Below are positions 25,695 through 33,719 of a stretch of DNA of 64,000 bases, piece by piece. The stretch covers positions 62,001 to 126,000 of the forward strand of contig JAWKMJ010000008.1 of the NCBI GenBank assembly GCA_041392305.1. The letters run 5' to 3'. The stretch is from JAGQYP01 sp041392305. GTDB lineage: Bacteria; Bacteroidota; Bacteroidia; Flavobacteriales_D; Crocinitomicaceae. Within the stretch, counting starts at the first letter, position 1. Each line of letters opens with the position of its first letter. Under the pieces are notes generated by a model. It worked only from the letters and a program-made list of their open reading frames with translations, was not told the origin of the DNA and made no database searches. Made by a program: the position numbers and the translations under genes.

Positions 25695-26187
25695 TCAGGA
25701 TATTCCAATGCGGATTTCATCTCCGGGTTTTACTTCTCCATTTTCAAACAATGTCTCTGTCAAATAAGGAATTTTATCATCTTGAACTACCATTTCGTTC
25801 AACAATCCTTTTTGTACGTTGTTGATTTGATGACAAGGTTTGCGAAGACCTGTAATTTGAACTTGAGCCTCATTTCCCAAATGCAGAATCGTATTCCTTG
25901 GCAATTCCAGTCAAATTAACACCAACAGTCGTCACGTTTTCCCCCATTTCTCCAGGTTGAATGTCATACCCCTTTTCCTTCATTGCATCAAAAAGTTCTT
26001 TATGAATCAAATGCACCTGGCGCAAATTCGGGGCAGTTGGATTCTTCTTTTGATCAAAAATATGCTGAACAAATTCACCCGCATGTCGGTCACCTTCTAC
26101 CCCATAATTAGCGATAATTCGAATAGAATCCTGAACCTGTTTGTTGATGTGAACTTTTGTGGATTTGTTAACTGAGAGGATGTGCAT
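25695..26187 (-). pseudogene. frameshifted MOSC-domain protein
   Basis: The first 95 codons from the ATG at 26187 encode a MOSC domain start (GVEGDRHAGE, NLRQVHLIHKELFD, GEMGENVTTVGVNLTG). One extra base near 25909 then throws the frame into a stop at 25870. The other frame carries the rest: LPRNTILHLGNEAQVQITGL, RKPCHQIN with the family Cys, and GEVKPGDEIRI. MOSC proteins bind molybdenum-cofactor sulfur through this Cys. The segment between the Cys block and the C-terminus also looks altered. Nine ATGATTTT repeats lie 3 nt upstream of the start. Confidence 0.8.
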
Positions 26188-26190
26188 TTT

Positions 26191-26262
26191 ATGATTTTAT
26201 GATTTTATGATTTTATGATTTTATGATTTTATGATTTTATGATTTTATGATTTTATGATTTT
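26191..26262 (+). repeat. nine exact ATGATTTT tandem octamers
   Basis: Nine perfect copies occupy 72 nt directly upstream of the MOSC pseudogene start codon (minus strand, 3 nt away). Perfect copies suggest recent expansion. The core differs from the GGAYTTYT family but the period is also 8. Confidence 0.95.
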
Positions 26263-26479
26263 ACGAAGTTACTCAATTTATGGTTTCATGAATCCTTTGA
26301 GTAGCGCGATTTATTCAATATTTATCATTTCTCCATCATGAATCAATCAGTGAATCTTCCAAAAAATAAACATTTAAATAACAATGTAATAGGGAAAAAA
26401 TAAAATTGCCTTTGAAATTAGCCTGTTAATAATCAGCATCTTAGTCCAACCAAATTAATTATTGATTGTATTGGAGAAA

Positions 26480-26917
26480 ATGAAAAACAATATTGAAATG
26501 GCCTTTTTGTATCTCGACAATGAGCCTAAGATATCTGACCGTAGATTGGCATTTGGACCACATGTTCAAAGTAATTATTGGTATTTCTCGAAGTATTGAA
26601 AGAATCCAACCTGGGAATACAGGAGAAACTTGAATATAAATCGGGCTTATGTTTTTACCCGAAATAAAATTCCTAGAGGCAAAGGCAAATCCCCCAAATC
26701 GGTTTTGCCTCCAGAGAATATTCATCCGAACGATATCAAAGACCAATATGAAAAAGCTTGGAAATGCTGGCAAGAGACCAGAACACTTCCGGCTAAATGC
26801 AATTTTATTCATCCGGTTTTTGGTCAATTGAATTTAAGACAGGCGAGGAAATTCATTAAGATGCATACCCAGCATCATTTGGATATTATTAATGAGATTA
26901 TTGTGAGTTCTACTTAA
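26480..26917 (+). pseudogene. frameshifted DUF1569/DinB-like protein
   Basis: Three frames together spell one protein of about 145 aa. First comes MKNNIEMAFLYLDNEPKISD from the ATG at 26480, then VDWHLDHMFKVIIGISRSIE (WHLDH at 26547), then INRAYVFTRNKIPRGKGKSP, SVLPPENI and HPVFGQLNLRQARKFIKMHT ending at 26917. The WHLDH and late HTQHH motifs are the metal-site histidines of the DinB/DUF1569 fold. Frameshifts lie near 26540 and between about 26610 and 26635. It is the third degraded gene in a row. Confidence 0.75.
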
Positions 26918-26960
26918 TTGAGAATGCGTAGTTCGGAATGCGAAATGCGGAATTATTCTT

Positions 26961-27004
26961 AACCTCGTAGGTCTAACTATACTGGGCATCCGACCTGCGA
27001 GGTT
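26961..27004. repeat. 13-bp inverted repeat (AACCTCGTAGGTC ... GACCTGCGAGGTT)
   Basis: The two arms pair over 13 bp with one G-U wobble and enclose an 18-nt loop. The AACCTCGCAGGT-type palindrome is familiar from Bacteroidota intergenic regions. It lies between the DUF1569 pseudogene and the binding-protein genes. Confidence 0.75.
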
Positions 27005-27030
27005 TACGGAGTAGGATATGATCTTTTTAA

Positions 27031-27070
27031 CCGCAAAGGGCGCAGAGGAGGCGCGGAGATCGCAGAGGAG
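27031..27070 (+). repeat. GC-rich decamer-like repeat (cgcagaggag family)
   Basis: Four imperfect 10-nt units (CCGCAAAGGG, CGCAGAGGAG, GCGCGGAGAT, CGCAGAGGAG) stand out in base composition from the AT-rich surroundings. Similar CGCAAAG-type intergenic repeats occur in Bacteroidota genomes. Imperfect CGTACTT heptamers follow at about 27081-27108. Confidence 0.6.
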
Positions 27071-27114
27071 TTTAAAAATTCGTACTTCGTAAATCGTACC
27101 TCGTACTTCCAATC

Positions 27115-27918
27115 TCATTTTTCAAATCCAGAAGTGAAGTCGGCTAGTCTTCCGGACTCTCTCATTTCTTGGATAACTTTGTCGATCTTTTCTTTGATCT
27201 CTGGATGCTCTTTGGAAACAGCGATTCCGTATTCTTCTTGGGTGAATTTTCTTGGAAATAATCTTGTGTTGGGGAGTTTGTTTTGGATTCTTTTGAGTGC
27301 ACTGTAATCGGTTAGCAAGGCATCAATTTTTCCTTGTTCCAGAAGTTCGTAGGGCGCTACTTCCAAACCAAAATCTTTGGTAGACATCAATTGAGATTCT
27401 TTCAAATTCTCTTCCGCCCACTTAAAGGAGGTAGAAAATCGGTAGGCGAATACTCTCTTTCCTTTCAAATCTTCCAATTCAAACAAATCGGATTCCTGCA
27501 TGACCATGATTCCTAGTCCATCGGTATAGTAAGATTCCGAAAAAAGCACTTTTTCTTTTCTTTCGTCATTGATAGTTATTCCTCTTATTGAAACATCGGC
27601 AAAACCTTCTGATACGGCTAAAATTCTTGGATCTCCTTTGCCTTCATAATTGTAATTCGCAACAAATTCATAATCCAATTGCGCATGATCCAAAATATAG
27701 GTGATTAACCTGGGCTCCAGACCTGTGGGCTGATTGGCACCTTCCTTCCAAGAATAAAAAGGCAAGGATTCAGTTCCCGGACTTGCAATATAAATCCTAA
27801 TTGGAGTTGATTTTTCCTTCGGGGTTCCTTCAACATTCTTTTCCGCTGATTTATCCGATTCAGCACAAGACCATAGAAAAATGGCGAGCAGAGAGCTATA
27901 AATGAAATACTTGATCAT
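27115..27918 (-). CDS. solute-binding lipoprotein (SBP_bac_3 family), copy 1
   Basis: Lipoprotein of 267 aa (lipobox LWSC) with an amino-acid-type periplasmic binding domain of family 3. Diagnostic parts are PTGLEPRLITYIL, FADVSIRGITINDERKEKVLFS, YYTDGLGIMV, LKGKRVFAYRFST, GKIDALLTDYSAL and YGIAVSKEHPEIKEKIDKV. It is a close paralogue of the gene upstream (27994-28809) and both end in RESGRL.DFTS. No ABC permease or ATPase and no fused kinase or cyclase are present, so transport is not assured; such solitary proteins may be sensors or divergent hydrolases. Confidence 0.85.
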   Translation of the reverse strand: MIKYFIYSSLLAIFLWSCAESDKSAEKNVEGTPKEKSTPIRIYIASPGTESLPFYSWKEGANQPTGLEPRLITYILDHAQLDYEFVANYNYEGKGDPRILAVSEGFADVSIRGITINDERKEKVLFSESYYTDGLGIMVMQESDLFELEDLKGKRVFAYRFSTSFKWAEENLKESQLMSTKDFGLEVAPYELLEQGKIDALLTDYSALKRIQNKLPNTRLFPRKFTQEEYGIAVSKEHPEIKEKIDKVIQEMRESGRLADFTSGFEK

Positions 27919-27993
27919 TTAGTCTGATTTTTTTTCAAAATTAAGGCTTTGAAATGAGATCCTGGAAAACTGAACGTTAAATTCCTTGAAAAC

Positions 27994-28809
27994 TTACTTC
28001 TCCAATTCACTCGTAAAGTCTCTTAAACGACCAGATTCACGCATTTTCCCTAAAACAGCGTTGATTTCTTTCAATAGAATTGGGTACTTTTTACTTATGG
28101 CAATTCCGAATTTTTCTTCCGTAAATTTTTGAGGAAATATGCGCATATCTAAATTGGATGCTCTTTCTCTCCTCAACCCACTGTAATCACTTAAATAAGC
28201 ATCGATTTCCCCTTCTCTCAACAGTGTAATCGGATGTTTGCTTAAACCTACATCCTCTTGAGATATAATAGTACATCCTTCTAAATTCTCTTTGGCCCAC
28301 TTATAGGTAGTGGAAAAACGATAAGCAAAGACTTTCTTCCCTTTTAAATCTTCCAAATCCGCCAAATCAGAAGTGCTTTGCACCATCACACCCAAACCAT
28401 CAATATAATACGGATCAGAGAAATTTACTTTTTCACTTCTGCCTTCGGTAATTGTAATTCCCTGAATGGAAATATCAGCCACATCGGACATTACGGCCTG
28501 AATGCGCTCATCTCCATACCCATCCACAGGGTAGTTGAGAACATATTCATATTCCAGACCCAACTGATTTAAAACATATTCGATCAATCTGGGTTCAATT
28601 CCAGTTGGAGCCTCTTCCCCTCTTTTCCACTGAAAAACAGGCAACTGAGACATCCCAGGTTGACCAGCATAAATCCTCACTTTTTCAATTTCAATTGCAC
28701 TAGAGTTTGTATTTGGTGATGTATCTTCGGAGGCGGGTGTTTGGGTATCCGAGGAACACGATCCCAATAGGTAAATTCCAAAAATAAATATGTACAAATA
28801 ATGTTGCAA
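27994..28809 (-). CDS. solute-binding lipoprotein (SBP_bac_3 family), copy 2
   Basis: The 271-aa paralogue of the downstream gene has lipobox LLGSC and the same family 3 blocks: PTGIEPRLIEYVL, VADISIQGITITEGRSEKVNFS, PYYIDGLGVMV, LKGKKVFAYRFST, EIDAYLSDYSGL and FGIAISKKYPILLKEINAV. The frame allows only a TTG start at 28809 to keep the signal peptide, whose n-region lacks Lys or Arg. A TATTTTTG box lies 20 nt upstream. It is separated from copy 1 by 75 nt. Likely the founding or first gene of a tandem duplication. Confidence 0.82.
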   Translation of the reverse strand: MQHYLYIFIFGIYLLGSCSSDTQTPASEDTSPNTNSSAIEIEKVRIYAGQPGMSQLPVFQWKRGEEAPTGIEPRLIEYVLNQLGLEYEYVLNYPVDGYGDERIQAVMSDVADISIQGITITEGRSEKVNFSDPYYIDGLGVMVQSTSDLADLEDLKGKKVFAYRFSTTYKWAKENLEGCTIISQEDVGLSKHPITLLREGEIDAYLSDYSGLRRERASNLDMRIFPQKFTEEKFGIAISKKYPILLKEINAVLGKMRESGRLRDFTSELEK

Positions 28810-28828
28810 GCAGTAAACTTTTGTTGAA

Positions 28829-28836
28829 CAAAAATA
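28829..28836 (-). promoter_or_regulatory. -7 element (TATTTTTG) for the binding-protein pair
   Basis: An exact TAnnTTTG match on the minus strand lies 20 nt upstream of the TTG start at 28809. No good -33 TTTG is seen at normal spacing. Confidence 0.35.
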
Positions 28837-28962
28837 GTAAAATCCTTCTAACTCCTTTGTAAATAAGTCATTTAGAACCCAACAATTCGATAAAACATTG
28901 TTTTTGTTCTTTAAACCCTTATGAAATTAAAATTAGGCACGAATAATGATTATTTTTAAATC

Positions 28963-29808
28963 ATGAAATTGACTTGGATTTTCAGTGTATTAATTTTTTC
29001 CGGGGTTTGGGGTCAGCAACTCGAATACAGTTCGTCAACTCGACTCGATAGTTTGTTGGAGGAATCATCTGGAATAGTAGTAGCAACCGACTCTACTTTT
29101 TTCACCATCAACGACAGTGGCAACGACCCGGTTCTTTTCGAGATTAATCAAAAAGGTAAAGTGATACGGCAAATTACGATCAAAGCAAAAAATAGAGATT
29201 GGGAAGATCTGGCGAAGGATGAATTGGGTAATGTTTACATAGGTGATTTTGGTAACAATAGCAATTCGAGAAAAGATCTCAAAATTTACAAACTACCGAA
29301 ACAAGAATTAAGAAAAAACGAAATTCAGCCTATCGCCTATTCGATTATGTATCCTGATCAGAAAAAATTTCCTCCTGAAAAATATGAATTGTATTACGAT
29401 TGTGAAGCATTTGTTGTACGAGATAATTTTGCCTACTTGTTTACCAAAAACCGAACCGACCCATTTGATGGATTATCGAAAGTCTACAAAGTTGACCTAA
29501 ATACTACGAAAACAACCGTGGAGAAGATTGGTGAATTGCAGTTGTGCAAAGGGGGTTGGTATCCATGCAGTGTTACGGCAGCCAGTTATGATAATGGCCA
29601 ATTGCTTTTACTTACTTATTCCCAGATTATTCGATTTAAAAATTTTGATTTTAACCATCCGGAAAAAAGTAGTTTTGATTATATCCCTCTTGGAAAGATC
29701 GAGCAATTTGAAGCCATTTGCCAAAACCCAAAAGGAGAAATCATCCTTACCTCTGAAAAGCACAAAATTATTGGTGGAAACAAACTACATAAAGCAAAAA
29801 TTAAATGA
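28963..29808 (+). CDS. secreted beta-propeller-like protein, unknown function
   Basis: The 281-aa protein has a signal peptide (cleavage near GVWGQQL). Its domain begins with LEESSGIVVATDSTFFTIND and continues NRDWEDLAKDELGNVYIGDF and YYDCEAFVV, a pattern of SdiA-regulated/phytase-like six-bladed propellers. No T9SS domain is present. The last codon overlaps the start of the HAD phosphatase gene by 4 nt (ATGA), so they form a coupled pair. I do not recognise a specific function. Confidence 0.7.
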   Translation: MKLTWIFSVLIFSGVWGQQLEYSSSTRLDSLLEESSGIVVATDSTFFTINDSGNDPVLFEINQKGKVIRQITIKAKNRDWEDLAKDELGNVYIGDFGNNSNSRKDLKIYKLPKQELRKNEIQPIAYSIMYPDQKKFPPEKYELYYDCEAFVVRDNFAYLFTKNRTDPFDGLSKVYKVDLNTTKTTVEKIGELQLCKGGWYPCSVTAASYDNGQLLLLTYSQIIRFKNFDFNHPEKSSFDYIPLGKIEQFEAICQNPKGEIILTSEKHKIIGGNKLHKAKIK

Positions 29809-30479
29809 TCGAAGCAATACTATTTGATATGGATGGCCTCTTAATTGATTCCGAGCCACTTTGGAAAGAAGCTGAAATCAAGGTTTTTGGAACTGTTGGA
29901 ATTGATATGAATGCGCGTTCATGCGAGCAAACTGTCGGGTTAAGAATTGATCAGGTCGTGGATCTTTGGTTTCATAGTCATCCGTGGGACAACAAAAGCA
30001 AACAACAAGTCATAGATGAAATACTAGAAGAAATGCAAATGCTGATCCAAACAAAAGGGAATGCTAAAAAAGGAGTGAAAGAAATCTTTCAGTTTTTAGA
30101 GGGAAAAAAGATGAAAAAAGCTGTCGCCTCTTCCTCCTACCTTATTTTGATTGAGGCTGTTTTGGATAAACTCAATCTGCGCGACCAAATCGACCTGTAT
30201 AAATCGGCAGAGCATGAAGAATTCGGAAAACCTCATCCCGCCCTCTTTTTAAATACGGCCAAAGAATTAAATGCTTACCACGAACATTGCCTGGTTTTTG
30301 AAGATTCGTTTAATGGTGTTTTAGCCGCCAAAGCCGCTAGAATGAAAGTAGTAGCCGTACCAGAAGAAAGCCATCTCAAAGATCCCAGAATGATCATCGC
30401 TGATTTTCAAATTGAATCCTTATTGGATTTCGATCAATCCAAGTTGGATGCAATAAATGAAAGTTTAGTGCTAAGATGA
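29805..30479 (+). CDS. HAD-superfamily sugar-phosphatase (HxpB/beta-phosphoglucomutase-like)
   Basis: The 224-aa protein starts with the nucleophile motif FDMDGLLIDSEP, followed by a helical cap. The phosphate-binding Ser/Thr lies in AVASSS, Lys in EFGKPHPALF, and the acidic pair in VFEDSFNGVLAAKAA. Closest in look to hexitol/2-deoxyglucose-6-phosphate phosphatases of the YniC type. It overlaps the upstream secreted-protein gene by ATGA. A 13-copy GGACTTTT array begins 5 nt after the stop. Confidence 0.88.
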   Translation: MIEAILFDMDGLLIDSEPLWKEAEIKVFGTVGIDMNARSCEQTVGLRIDQVVDLWFHSHPWDNKSKQQVIDEILEEMQMLIQTKGNAKKGVKEIFQFLEGKKMKKAVASSSYLILIEAVLDKLNLRDQIDLYKSAEHEEFGKPHPALFLNTAKELNAYHEHCLVFEDSFNGVLAAKAARMKVVAVPEESHLKDPRMIIADFQIESLLDFDQSKLDAINESLVLR

Positions 30480-30483
30480 ATTT

Positions 30484-30587
30484 GGACTTTTGGACTTTTG
30501 GACTTTTGGACTTTTGGACTTTTGGACTTTTGGACTTTTGGACTTTTGGACTTTTGGACTTTTGGACTTTTGGACTTTTGGACTTTT
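30484..30587 (+). repeat. thirteen exact GGACTTTT tandem octamers
   Basis: The 104-nt stretch is 13 uninterrupted perfect copies of GGACTTTT, beginning 5 nt after a HAD phosphatase gene. Read on the minus strand it gives an artefactual open frame of KSKSPKVQ repeats. It is the longest array of the family in the window. Confidence 0.97.
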
Positions 30588-30663
30588 AAACAAGTTCTTT
30601 TTTTCTGGACACATATTTTTGGACAATAAAAAATACTTTCAAACAATTTATTCAAACCTAGAA

Positions 30664-30728
30664 TTCTGAATATCTCAAAGTCTGATTATCTGAAATCTGA
30701 TATCTGGAATCTGAAAATCTGATAGTCC
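30664..30728 (-). repeat. degenerate octamer/heptamer array (TCTGANNN)
   Basis: About eight imperfect units beginning TCTGA or TCTCA or TCTGG recur at 7-8 nt steps. On the minus strand they read as AGATNTTC-like units following the MORN gene, the same sense as the other arrays. Confidence 0.65.
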
Positions 30729-30735
30729 AATCAAC

Positions 30736-31149
30736 CTACTCAAAATCTGCTTCTGTTGTCAGATTTCCTTCTTCATCGTAGAATCTCCAATGCCCAACTT
30801 TGATGTCGTCTTTGTATTCCCCAATGTATTTAGGTCGACCGTTGGGATGGAATACGACAGCGTGACCATTCTTTTTGTCGTTGAGATAGAAAATTTCCGA
30901 TTGCTGCCAGCCTTGTTTGCTATAGCCTTTCCAAACGCCATTTTTCTTTCCTCCTTGATCAAAATATCCTTCTATTTTAACCTGTCCATTGTCGTAAAAT
31001 TCACGATACGCCCCATCATTTTGAATTCCATTTTGATGTTGAGCTTCTTTTTTTGGCTTTTCTTCTTCCTGTGAAGCTTCTTCCTTTTTTGTTGGCTCGG
31101 TGCAAGCTGAAAGGCTAATAATTCCCAATAAAATCAAATAAAACTTCAT
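30736..31149 (-). CDS. MORN-repeat lipoprotein
   Basis: Lipoprotein of 137 aa (lipobox SLSAC) with a charged Lys/Glu tether and at least three MORN-type repeats (EFYDNGQVKIEGYFD, GVWKGYSKQGWQQSEIFY, HPNGRPKYIGEYKD..GHWRFYD). MORN/YwqK-like repeats form beta-hairpin arrays used for binding; some annotation pipelines call them YwqK antitoxins, for which I see no toxin here. The start codon overlaps the stop of the polyprenyl synthase gene by 1 nt, so the two are cotranscribed. Confidence 0.82.
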   Translation of the reverse strand: MKFYLILLGIISLSACTEPTKKEEASQEEEKPKKEAQHQNGIQNDGAYREFYDNGQVKIEGYFDQGGKKNGVWKGYSKQGWQQSEIFYLNDKKNGHAVVFHPNGRPKYIGEYKDDIKVGHWRFYDEEGNLTTEADFE

Positions 31150-32120
31150 TATTTCTCTCTTTCGGTTGTGTATTCTACCAATCCGATTAAGGACCTTTTC
31201 GCTTCTGAATTTGGAACATCTTGTATCAGCTCCAAAGCTTGATCTTTAATCTCCATCATCCGATCGTGTGCATATTTTACACCTCCAGCATCAATCACCA
31301 TTTTCACCACTTCCTTTACCTTTTTCGGGTTTTCGTTGTGATTTTTAATGATATTGATGATTTTCTTTTTTTGATCCTTATCTACATTATTCAGCGTATA
31401 GATCAGGGGCAAGGTCATTTTTCTTTCTTTGATATCGATTCCGGTTGGTTTTCCAATTTTATCTCCGGTTCCATAATCGAAAATATCATCCTTTATTTGA
31501 AAAGCTACCCCAATTTTCTCGCCAAATTCGCGCATTCTCTTTTCATTCTCCTCGCTTCCAACCGAAACCGTTCCGGCTTCGCAACAAGATGAAATCAATG
31601 AGGCTGTTTTCTTTCGGATCACTTCAAAATAGACTTCTTCATCAATATCTAAACGTCTGGCTTTTTCTATTTGCAACAACTCCCCCTCACTTACCTCTCT
31701 CACCGCATTGGATACAATCTGCAGCATCCTATACTCATTGTTGTCTACAGAAAGTAAAAGCCCTTTTGACAGTAAATAATCCCCCACCAAAACGGCGATT
31801 TTGTTTTTCCAAATGGCATTCACACTGAAAAAACCTCTTCGTTCGTTGGCATCATCTACTACATCATCATGCACTAAAGTTGCCGTATGCAAAAGCTCAA
31901 TCAGGGAAGCAGCGGTGTAGGTCGCCTCCTTCACTTCACCAAACATTTTGGCCGACAAAAAAACGAACATAGGCCGCATTTGTTTTCCTTTTCTTTTGAT
32001 GATGTAATGGGTGATTTTATCCAATAAAGGAACTTCCGATTGCATGGCTGCTTTGAACTTTTCTTCAAAAACAAGAAGCTCTTCGGCAATGGGTGCTTTT
32101 ATTTCCTTTACGGTCATCAT
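31149..32120 (-). CDS. polyprenyl diphosphate synthase
   Basis: Trans-prenyltransferase that elongates isoprenyl diphosphates, probably the chain for menaquinone. It has the first Asp-rich motif (LVHDDVVDDANERRG), the GKQMRPMFVFLSAK substrate block, KKTASLISSCCEAG and the second Asp-rich motif IKDDIFDYG. Length 323 aa fits IspB-type long-chain enzymes. Two ATG codons are adjacent at the start (32120 and 32117) and I cannot choose between them. The MORN gene overlaps its stop. Confidence 0.93.
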   Translation of the reverse strand: MMTVKEIKAPIAEELLVFEEKFKAAMQSEVPLLDKITHYIIKRKGKQMRPMFVFLSAKMFGEVKEATYTAASLIELLHTATLVHDDVVDDANERRGFFSVNAIWKNKIAVLVGDYLLSKGLLLSVDNNEYRMLQIVSNAVREVSEGELLQIEKARRLDIDEEVYFEVIRKKTASLISSCCEAGTVSVGSEENEKRMREFGEKIGVAFQIKDDIFDYGTGDKIGKPTGIDIKERKMTLPLIYTLNNVDKDQKKKIINIIKNHNENPKKVKEVVKMVIDAGGVKYAHDRMMEIKDQALELIQDVPNSEAKRSLIGLVEYTTEREK

Positions 32121-32186
32121 GAGAGCAAATATACCTATTAAGTTAATGTAAACAAGGCTCTACAGTAATTAAGAAATACAGCCCAA

Positions 32187-33719
32187 TCAAAAGGGTTTGA
32201 ACCGCACTACATTAGCGCTTCTTCCCCGCTCTCTGATAAAGTAAAAATTGTCATCTTCTAATTGATCAGAATACCTTGGAACCAAGATAAAGCCATCGTC
32301 GGGAATGTTCATTGACTTTCGTTCCACTTGATTATCAGCATCAATTCGAACATATACCGGTACAACTCTTCGATTGTTAAAAAGGGTTTTATAGTCTGCA
32401 CTAAGATCATTTCCCAAATCCAAATTCTTTTCAGTATCATTAAAAAACACCCAAACATTGTTCCCTACTACTCCGTAAGCAATGGATGAATAGTATCCGT
32501 TATCGTTAATGGTTGACTGGTATTTTGGGATTTTGATATTTACTACGTTCTTCTTTGCCGGATCAATTTTAGAAATCAAAACTGAATTGTAGTTATAGAT
32601 ATCGGTGTAACTAGAAATATTCGTTCTGGGATCAAAATACGTATCAATTTCTTTGTAATATTTTTCTCCGATCAGCACAATTTCTTCATTTTCCAGCACA
32701 AAGGCTTCGCGCAAATAAAAGTCTTCCAAATGGGTTTTTTCATCCACCTGATCCGGTTTAATAAATTTTTTCAGGTCTTCCTGAGGCAAACTTTGCACTG
32801 AAGCATTCAGCATATTCAGTTCTTCATCAAAAGTAATGGCAAAATAACCTTTGAGCATCACTCCTCTTTTCTCTGAAAAATAACCGGTAACAAAAATCTT
32901 CTCCTTTTTGTAAATAATTCGAATATCGATGATCCATTTTTCTTGCAAGGAGATCTCAAATTCATTGAGTTTTTTGGTATCATGACGATAAACCCACAAG
33001 TTAAATTTATTGTTCTCGATCTTTTTCATTTTGTTGCTGATCATGCCGGTTACATCCATACGTTTGGAAAGCACCATCACTTTCTCCTTACCATCAAAAG
33101 AAATGTCCTTGAACTCAAAATTTTTGGCTTCGTAAGGGAAATTGACCTCATCTTCCCAGATTAAATTGAATGCACCATCGTATTTTCTGAGATTGTAACC
33201 AGTGACATGACTGCGGAAAAATGGTTTGCGTGTAATCAATACAAAATTCTGATGTTGCTCTGAAACCACAACCCTAAAGTCGTTGACTTTTTCTTGGGAG
33301 CTAAAAATCGTATCAAGTAAAACCGGTTTTTCAACTTTTCCTTCGGGTGAAATAGGATAAATGGCGATGCGTCTTACATCTTCCTCCGGCATCACGTAAA
33401 TGGCAGCCAAAAAGATCTTTTGATTCAAATTAAATATTTCTACAGGTTCAAAATAATGATCTCCTTCGAGTTGCGGTGTGATGTCTTTTGTGAAAAGGAG
33501 ATCCATAGAATGGACATCATATTTATTCAAGAAAAGGCCGGATTTCCTTTTGGAAATAAACTCATAATCCAAGCTATAAAATCCGGATGAGTCTAATCCA
33601 ATAAACCCCTCAAAAGCAGTTCGTTTTACCGATTTATATTCTTTTCCGACACGAATAGTATCTTGTGCGACTAAGCTGAAACCGAGTCCTAAAAATAATA
33701 TGGTCAATAAAAACTTCAC
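32187..33719 (-). CDS. exported protein of unknown function
   Basis: The 510-aa product has a signal peptide (MKFLLTILFLGLGFSLVAQ). The rest is beta-rich with no motif I recognise. Blade-like recurring patterns (FVLITRKPFF, KVMVLSKRMDV, KIFVTGYFSE, EIVLIGEKYY) suggest a beta-propeller. There is no T9SS domain. The start codon is GTG and overlaps the rlmN stop (GTGA), which fixes the start and indicates coupled translation with rlmN. Confidence 0.75.
   Translation of the reverse strand: MKFLLTILFLGLGFSLVAQDTIRVGKEYKSVKRTAFEGFIGLDSSGFYSLDYEFISKRKSGLFLNKYDVHSMDLLFTKDITPQLEGDHYFEPVEIFNLNQKIFLAAIYVMPEEDVRRIAIYPISPEGKVEKPVLLDTIFSSQEKVNDFRVVVSEQHQNFVLITRKPFFRSHVTGYNLRKYDGAFNLIWEDEVNFPYEAKNFEFKDISFDGKEKVMVLSKRMDVTGMISNKMKKIENNKFNLWVYRHDTKKLNEFEISLQEKWIIDIRIIYKKEKIFVTGYFSEKRGVMLKGYFAITFDEELNMLNASVQSLPQEDLKKFIKPDQVDEKTHLEDFYLREAFVLENEEIVLIGEKYYKEIDTYFDPRTNISSYTDIYNYNSVLISKIDPAKKNVVNIKIPKYQSTINDNGYYSSIAYGVVGNNVWVFFNDTEKNLDLGNDLSADYKTLFNNRRVVPVYVRIDADNQVERKSMNIPDDGFILVPRYSDQLEDDNFYFIRERGRSANVVRFKPF

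Noticed and set aside
25677..25919. Plus-strand frames of 72-80 codons over the MOSC region
   Set aside because: Antisense to the recognisable MOSC sequence; no homology seen.
26191..26262. Possible CRISPR array
   Set aside because: Tandem 8-mers without spacers; no cas genes anywhere in the window.
26459..26827. Minus-strand frame of 122 codons over the DUF1569 region
   Set aside because: The plus strand carries clear DUF1569 motifs in three frames; the minus frame shows no family features.
30434..30655. Minus-strand frame encoding KSKSPKVQ-type repeats
   Set aside because: It is the translation of the GGACTTTT octamer array and has no start context; not a gene.
30736..31149. YwqK-type antitoxin of a toxin-antitoxin pair
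   Set aside because: MORN-repeat lipoproteins often get this label; there is no toxin-like gene beside it and it is coupled to a polyprenyl synthase.
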